In this document: piece after piece, positions 57,762 to 64,000 of the stretch
How positions within the stretch are numbered: position 1 is the stretch's first letter
Layout: every line of letters begins with the position of its first letter
Origin: Amphiura filiformis
Taxonomy: Eukaryota > Echinodermata > Ophiuroidea > Amphilepidida > Amphiuridae
Assembly: GCF_039555335.1 (NCBI RefSeq)
Contig: NC_092628.1
Location: 101,888,647 to 101,952,646, forward strand
Direction of reading: 5' to 3'
Length of the DNA: 64,000 bases
Translations under genes and position numbers: made by a program
The notes under the pieces: generated by a model
Told to the model about the DNA's origin: nothing
The model's database searches: none
What the model saw: only the letters and a program-made list of their open reading frames with translations

Positions 57762-58225
57762 CTAAGACCTTGGTGGAGGCTGCTGATATGGGTTATATGC
57801 AGGCTGTTGTTGTCCATACTGTTGTTGTGGGTAACCTTGTTGAGGAGGATACTGATACTGCTGTTGTGGGTACGGGCCCGGAGGTCCTTGGGCCTGAGGA
57901 GGGGGGTTCCCATATGGGTTATATGCTGGCATTGGGGCATACCCACCATATGGAGCATATGACGGCATAGGTTGATATTGTTGTGTAGGGTAACCTCCTG
58001 GTGCTTGTCCTCGTGGGGGTGGATTCTGATATGGCATACCTGCATTAGGTGGTGGTGCTTGACCTCCATATGGAGGATAGTATCCTGGTGCTGAGGCAGG
58101 GGGCGCTGAACTAGGGGGCGGTGCTGAACCAGGGGGCGGTGCTGAAGAGGCTGGCGGTGCTGAACTGGCAGCGGCACTTGGTTGTTGAGATCTCTGGGGA
58201 AGTGTTGGCGGTCTTGCAGGTGGAA
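57762..58225 (-). CDS. PDCD6IP: PDCD6IP/ALIX-like protein, last coding exon (Pro-rich tail)
   Basis: ALIX links ESCRT-I/ESCRT-III in endosomal sorting, cytokinesis and membrane repair through a C-terminal Pro-rich region. This exon encodes 153 residues and a TAG stop (57764-57762). It enters in phase 1, completing a split codon with two bases. It begins PPARPPTLPQRS, like the segment before the ALIX tail, then Ser/Ala/Pro stretches (GSAPPPSSAPP), then Tyr-rich Gln/Pro repeats ending YNPYQQPPPRS. GNPPPQAQGPPGPYP closely resembles the ALIX stretch leading to its ALG-2-binding site, and PYPQQQYQYP fits that site loosely. No PTAP/PSAP motif for TSG101 is in this exon. The Bro1 and V domains must lie upstream, beyond 64000. 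Low complexity leaves room for another Pro/Gln-rich protein. Confidence 0.68.
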
Positions 58226-58258
58226 CTGTATTATAAGAGAGAGAAAAAACAAGATAAC
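58226..58258 (-). promoter_or_regulatory. 3' splice site of the ALIX-like last exon
   Basis: On the minus strand a pyrimidine tract ('ttgttttttctctctctta') leads to 'taatacag' immediately before the coding exon. It is a strong acceptor and fixes the exon start at 58225. Confidence 0.85.
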
Positions 58259-60103
58259 ATGTGTCAAATTGTGGCAAGATACTAAGTATTATGTTGATCC
58301 ACCGGTTTACCTAAAATAAACTTAATAAAATAAATCCAAGTAGTGCCAATGTACTATAAGCTAGAATCAAAACAAGATTTAGCAAAACACCCATTCCTGG
58401 ATCCTTCCAGCTGTGTTTATTTTTGCAAATTTTGTAACCAATATAATGAAGTATACAAGTTGGGGTTTAATAAAAAGGAAAACTCAGATGATCAGGGCTA
58501 TAAAATCAATCTTAATATCGCTTGACAACACCCAGTTGCTAAGTTAAACAGAAATCCAAAACCTCCCAGTTGTTACCATTGGTATCCTAATAAATCGTAT
58601 CCTATACCCGCTTCTTATCGCCTCTCACTTGAGGTGAAAATAACCAAAGACAGCTTGCAGGAAGTATTACAAGCCTGCTGAAAATATACAGGGTGTCTCA
58701 CTCAAAATCACATCCAGATTTTGTTTTATACAAGGTTATTATTATTATTGATTACTAAAATAAATTCAATCCCCATTTTAACCTTGGTGAGGCGGTGACG
58801 TCAGTGCACATACCATTGCATGCAGCTTCTAATTGTACACGTTCACTCAAAGCAATGGTGTACACACATGCACGTTTAAAGACGCTGCATCTCAATAAGA
58901 CGAAAATGGTATAAAAGAAAGATTCATTACTTTGATCCATCAGCGTTTTGTTAATCATCAAAATGAACAGAAAGAAAACAAGCAAACAAACATGTAAACA
59001 AACAAGCAAACAAAATTAATCAAAAGTTTCAAATCAGTTATAAAGCGGCTTGCAAGAGACAACCTATGTACACAATGTTTTGAAGCAGTTTGAAGAATAA
59101 GTTTGAAAAAGTCTTGAGACGCCTGTGTTGCATTTGTCCTGGGAAGGCAGGCTTTACTGCGCAGCGCTATGTAATAATGTCATAATGGCTTATGGGTTTC
59201 AGTAATCTGGTGTTGACAAACTGTCAAATGGTTATCAGGGTTACAACTAGCTAGACAGCTAGTGGCTGGCACAGTTTGTAGCAGAGATTTTTGCATTCGT
59301 AAACTTTCACACATCGCTTTTATAGCATTTACTTTTTCAATGTGCTGGTAACATTGCTTTTTCGTATTTATTTTCTGACCAATACCTTTTCCAATTGAGA
59401 CACTTGTTGAACATTACTGTCTTTATGATTTTTCTAAATTCCCGAAAATTTCAGGTCTGTAAAATGTCCACGATTACCATAGAGGCCGGTCAATTGGTTA
59501 ATTCCTCTTACCCTGGGGAAGCTTACTCATACTATTTATTTCCATGCTCATATCTGACACATGGTATTTACAACAACATCTCGCTATAACTGAATGACTG
59601 CTGTGGTTTAGTGAACCACATGGAGAGTATTACATCAATGACATAATATGCTTCAGAATACGGACTCTTCTCTGCATCTTGCCAGCGTTAGAAATAAGGC
59701 CACATAAGGCTTATACATTGCATCTTGTTCCAATGTCCTAATCCAACAAAATACACTTCAGTCTTAAGCCTTCGACTAAGCCTATACACTATGGCTTGTC
59801 CTTATTTGCCTGCTTATTTGATAGGAGATGCAATGTGCCATTGTGGCGTATCACATTGCTATAAACCCACTCCTTTTCAGCCTTCCCCCCTCCCGGGCTT
59901 CTGCATTACCACCATTTTTTACCGTGCTGCAGGTTGGCTCAATAAATCATAATCCTCTTTTTGTAGGTAGTACTCATGGATTAAAATTAAAAATCATTTT
60001 TCCCCTTTTATCTTTTTGGTTCATGTTGGTGGTAGGTAAATGTTTGTGTTGGTAGTAAATGTTCTGCTGGTGCAATTGACAGTAATGTCTACTCCCTAGC
60101 TTC
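58259..60103 (-). other. Putative intron of the ALIX-like gene
   Basis: No further exon of the V or Bro1 domain was recognised up to 64000, so the last intron would exceed 5.7 kb. 'tacagggtgtctcactcaaa' at 58688 resembles a Tc1/mariner-type end without a partner. Confidence 0.5.
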
Positions 60104-60287
60104 TTAGGTCCGATTTCTTGAAGTTTGGCTAGTGGTCAGGCTTCCTTAGCCAGTAGGCTAGTCCTACCAATGTGGATCCATTTTATTGATTTCTTATTCT
60201 AGCTGATGTATAGTGTGAAAGTTTAAGCACTGGTGTACAGGACTATGGCTTAGGAAGCCTGAGCCATGCTTCGAGAAACCGGCCTTT
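60104..60287. mobile_element. Inverted-repeat element with CCGRTTTCTTGAAG ends
   Basis: 'taggtccgatttcttgaa' with 'tcaggcttccttagcc' mirrors 'ggcttaggaagcctga' with 'ttcgagaaaccggccttt'. About 45-bp imperfect arms. Confidence 0.8.
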
Positions 60288-61357
60288 ACTGGCCTCTTGA
60301 TTATGTTCCACATGTCGTTGTTTTTTAAATCTCTTGTATGGTTCAGTTCATAGAAATAAAATCTATGTGAATGATGTGATATTAATAGCTCTGTTAATGT
60401 TATGTCTCATTTATTGATTGAAATTGAAGTACAGTGCATGGCGGTTAATTTGCTCACATGATCAGCCATATTCTTGGAGAGTTTCATTTCAAGATGAACC
60501 GACTCACATGTATGCAGATATCTACCATGTGCAATGAGCAATGAGGTGAAAAAGCAATAATCTTAGCGGTCCAACTCAACAATAAAAACAGCCAAAAATA
60601 GACAGGTTCTCTTGAAACTCAGCTTGAAACAGTAGAAGAATACTGTATTTGTTAGAGCAAATACAAAACAATTTATAAAATGCTTCTATTTTGGGATTTT
60701 TGTTTGCTTCACTCATTTTTACTTGAAATGGTGTGTGGCTGCAATAAGAGCTAATAACGTAATGAACCTCTGTCAATCAAAAGCACCATTGGTAGAGACA
60801 AGAAGCAATATTTGTAGTTGATAGTATCAAAATACATAGGAATGGATATTCTAAAAATGTATGATGAGGAAAAAACATAACTGTCAAAATGAATTTGGTA
60901 GATATCTTTTGAGACATCAAAGATTGTTGGGTGGCTGGCCTATGTGAGTCACTTGCCCTTATCAGTTCACATTTAGTACAGCCTGTCCGGATGCAAGGGG
61001 GTAATCGGATAAACTGAAGGATGCACGGCCAGGTCTACTCACAAGTGTTATTGGTATTTTTTCATGTACAAGTAAAAGGGTTTTTTGGTGTACATGTTGT
61101 TAGTGTGTGGGGGATTGGGTTGTGTGGAGTGGTACACTTGTAAACACACCCCCACACACCCCTACTCTCACTGACAGGAAAGCAAGGACCTCAGTAAGGT
61201 CATAACTTTATCCTATCTACCTGAATTGTTGTGGGTCCATGTTTTCCTTTATTTTTTCCTGTGTGTGACCTCATTTGGATAGATAAATACAAATGCACAC
61301 CCCACATGTACATCCCCCACCTGCCCCTTGCTCTTCAAGTTATATTCGCTCCAGTAC

Positions 61358-61761
61358 AGGCTGAGACAGAGGATGATTTAAGGAAGCCCCATCATGCACT
61401 GTAAAAGTGTTATCACTAGAGTTTCAACTGCCACTTTACTTCTCAAATCCCATTGAACTCTGTGCGAGAGATGTTGTTTTGTTTTAGAATTGCCCGTGTG
61501 TCATTATTACTTGGTCGATTTCAGATCTAAAGTGATGTATGCATGAAGGATAATTCACACCTTCTGTAGATAACATAAAATGTGAAATCGACCAACCTTT
61601 TGAAGGTGTTTTTATTGTAAATATATCTGTCCAAATTCAAATTTAACCATGCACGTGTGTATGCAGTGGGCGGGCAGTGGTGTCATGTTCACTCGCACAG
61701 CTGTGCTAACCGCAAGATTTGCTGGGAAGTGCTTAAATCATCCTCTGATGAGGCTGAGCCT
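61358..61761. repeat. Inverted repeat with CAGAGGATGATTTAAG arms
   Basis: 'cagaggatgatttaag' at about 61366 mirrors 'cttaaatcatcctctg' at about 61733. A second pair, 'ttggtcgatttca' (61513) and 'tgaaatcgaccaa' (61582), lies inside. Confidence 0.6.
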
Positions 61762-62060
61762 ACACTCCCAACAATGAATGTTGTTTATAATGCATCATGC
61801 TATTTTGAGATCTTTTGAACCAACTGCAAGCACTGCGACTACTATTATGTGTAGGGGGTGTTCAGGAGTGACGGTGTGTGTGTGTTAGTGATTACATACA
61901 ATCCATGCATGCTGTGAGCAGCCAAAGCAAGCTTATTCCACAGACGCAACATTTTCCAGCAAAAATTACAAAAACAAAACACAACCCAAGAAACTAAATA
62001 AGGAATACATTCAGATCTCTAGCAGGCCAAGGATTTCCTGCACAAATCAAGGGGCAGCAC

Positions 62061-62174
62061 AAGAAGGACCTATCTGCAATAGCTCCCAGGTGTCATATTT
62101 GTTACATGTGTACAATACAGAATGTAGAAATTGCCAAATGTCCATAAGGTAGCTATTACAGATAGGACCTTCTT
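62061..62174. mobile_element. Short hairpin-ended element, 24-bp arms
   Basis: 'aagaaggacctatctgcaat' + 'agct' mirrors 'agct' + 'attacagataggaccttctt' with two mismatches. Confidence 0.75.
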
Positions 62175-62523
62175 TCCCTAACCCTCAAATCTTGATAAAA
62201 GGATAAACTTCTGTCAAGTAGGATTTCCAGTTCTTCATAAATTTTCAATTGTTTTACTTATTTTGTAGTTTGGGTTTCCATGCCAAAATTGCTTTGTAAT
62301 CCCTCGATAGTATAATATCATTCTTAGCTCAAAGTCAAACATTATAATAATCTGAATTAAATTTCAAATTTGCCAATTTCTGTTTTGATCTCCATAACGA
62401 TAGTGACTTCCTGCTCACAGGATAAATTTTGTACTGATGCAACTGAGATAACATTTAAACTTGAACATCTTGTTCACTTTCATTATATTCTTTGTAATAG
62501 TTTGTCTTCTGTTAAGATTAATT

Positions 62524-62613
62524 GCCAGCCATTGTACTCCAGCATTTTGTATTCTAGCATTTTGTATTCTAGCATTTTGTATCCCAGCATTTTGTTTTCT
62601 AGTATTTTGTATT
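62524..62613 (+). repeat. 15-bp tandem repeat, about 5 to 6 copies
   Basis: Unit 'tctagcattttgtat'. The two central copies are perfect and the outer ones drift. Confidence 0.93.
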
Positions 62614-62727
62614 TCCTTCGTTGGTTGACCCAGGAAAGCGATGTTCAGGACACTCATTAAAAGTGAACTAAAGGGCATTTTATTTACTTCCATTACTTGT
62701 AAACCCTGTAGCTGTACTCAATGTCTA

Positions 62728-63226
62728 TTAAAGCCTTAATGTACAATCTTTTTTCAGAATTTTCCTTTATTTTTTTCAAAACAGATTTTTTGGCATATTT
62801 GTAATACTTACACATGTTCCAACTTAAATCTATGAGTAAACTGTCAAATTCGCCCTATTTGTAGTAAAACGGGATGATTTTCTGTTGGTCCGACATATTA
62901 TGAGATTATGATAATATGTCGGAACGACTCTCTAAATCATAGTCTCCTCTGAAGCCAGTTTGGTTACGCTCCTCCACATGTGGAGGAGTGTAACCAAACT
63001 AACTGGGAGTGGCTGCGTGGGAGACTAACTCTGAGGCTGCATTCGCCATTTAGTGCGAGATATTTCGAGTGATAGAGGTGAAGTTTATGATGTTGTTTCT
63101 TTGCAATTTCTCATTGTTTTTCGCGTCCAAATGTATTGGGAACTTTCATAATGATTGCATATTACCATTTTGAAAGGAAAAAACAAAAATCTAAAAATTT
63201 AAAAAGATCGTACATTAAGGCTTTAA
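62728..63226. mobile_element. Element with TTAAAGCCTTAATGTAC ends and internal palindromes
   Basis: TTAAAGCCTTAATGTACAAT + CTTTTT mirrors the right end AAAAAGATCGTACATTAAGG + CTTTAA with one mismatch over about 26 bp. Internal palindromes lie at 62889-62923 ('tccgacatattat') and 62957-63000. Confidence 0.85.
62957..63000. repeat. 44-bp palindrome centred on CACATGTG
   Basis: Two 22-bp arms (start AGTTTGGTTACGCTCCTCCA) with a single mismatch and no loop. Confidence 0.9.
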
Positions 63227-64000
63227 AGTGTTAATAATAGGGGAAATGACAATGTCTTTTTACAGATTGTGAGAATATTGCCTTTTATTTTGGTCTAATT
63301 TAAGGTGGCATATTCATCTCTAAATCTGACATTTCAGGTTGTGAATCATTTGTTGGAAGTAAGCAGTAAATTCTGATTGTACTATCAGTACAAATGTTCA
63401 TATCCAGGAAGCAAAACATGAAGCAAACATTATCCGACGAGAAATATGGCTATAAATGAAATGCGACATGGGGGATATGATAACACTTTTTTTTCTTCAT
63501 TGAGGAAGTTTTGTGATGTTTATATGCACTGTATTATTTTAAGTGTACGTGTACGCTTACATGCTAAAAATATGCTCATCATATTTGAGCATATGCTCAT
63601 CATATTTGACCACACAGTATTATAATCATCAATTGTGCACGCTGTGGTGTAACTAGACTCACTCATGAACCAGGACCACCAAGTCAAGGGGGCACAATTT
63701 CAAAATTTTCCTTCTCACCCTTTACTTTACTAGGACAAAATATGCTCAATGCGCACAAAAATGTGGAATTTTAGCGCTGAAATGAGTCAAATTATGCACA
63801 TTGCAACTTTTGGCCAATTTTGTCCTGGTATTTCGAGCCGGGGAAGGAACTTTCCCCCCTGCCCCCAGGTCAGTTACACTTTTGCTCATGAATGAGGGAT
63901 CAATAAGGGAAGGGGTCAACTGTATTGTCTGTGAGTGAAATCTTTTTTTGTGGAAAAAAGGTCCACTTCTTGGCAGTTCAGGCAGGCCTAGGTAGCAGGA
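63227..64000. other. Remaining sequence to the window end
   Basis: Contains a 21-bp direct repeat ('atatgctcatcatatttga', 63569-63609). Otherwise no supported feature; if the ALIX-like model is right this is still intron. Confidence 0.4.

Noticed and set aside
57735..57970. Plus-strand frames rich in Leu/Trp/Val opposite the Pro-rich exon
   Set aside because: They are the complement of the ALIX-like exon, which has a splice site, a fitting stop and family resemblance on the minus strand.
58688..58720. Tc1/mariner element beginning TACAGGGTGTC
   Set aside because: A single terminus without a mirrored partner or TA duplication.
63656..63892. CTCATGAA on both sides of a G/C-rich block, as if a target duplication
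   Set aside because: The inner ends are not inverted repeats of each other, and 'gtgtaactag' and 'cagttacac' lie inconsistently with those flanks.

Overview
The window is eukaryotic: animal-type genes with long non-coding DNA and no operons. Two protein genes are recognisable, one at each end. I infer an invertebrate deuterostome, probably an echinoderm with a large genome, from the style of the short inverted-repeat elements. No taxon-defining sequence is present, so this is a moderate guess.

Layout. Bases 2-527 (+) hold the 3' part of a HEXIM gene, the 7SK/P-TEFb inhibitor. Its frame breaks by one base in a T run at 226-230. A poly(A) signal lies about 280 bases after the stop. Bases 58225-57762 (-) are the last coding exon of a PDCD6IP/ALIX-like gene, a Pro/Gln/Tyr-rich tail with a clear 3' splice site at 58226-58228. 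If that model holds, 58226-64000 is its intron. I could support no other gene in the 57 kb between them.

The rest is dense with short non-autonomous DNA transposons and satellites. I could place terminal inverted repeats for over 35 elements. For 19 of them I also found flanking target-site duplications of 5, 6 or 8 bp (two of these match at 7 of 8), and 3 more are flanked by TA. Several are nested, and nesting gives their relative age. Recurrent families are: (a) CAG...CTG elements with a G run just inside the end; (b) CCCGGGGGG-capped elements with 8-bp duplications; (c) a CGCGAAAA-rich TA-flanked family; (d) GGGCTATTC...GAATAGCCC elements; (e) AAAGGGGCATTTTGTGATC elements; (f) GTGCAATAATTAT elements. 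There are also very long hairpins, notably 29493-29741, a 1.75 kb foldback element at 26078-27830, and minisatellites, including an array of AGGTCA half-sites (18241-19430), a CCAAT/GAATATTC array (52822-53195) and a G-rich 36-bp array (31831-32284).

HEXIM acts in the nucleus on transcription elongation and ALIX acts in ESCRT/endosomal sorting. Nothing here suggests that they work together. All calls were made by eye; no search or alignment was run.
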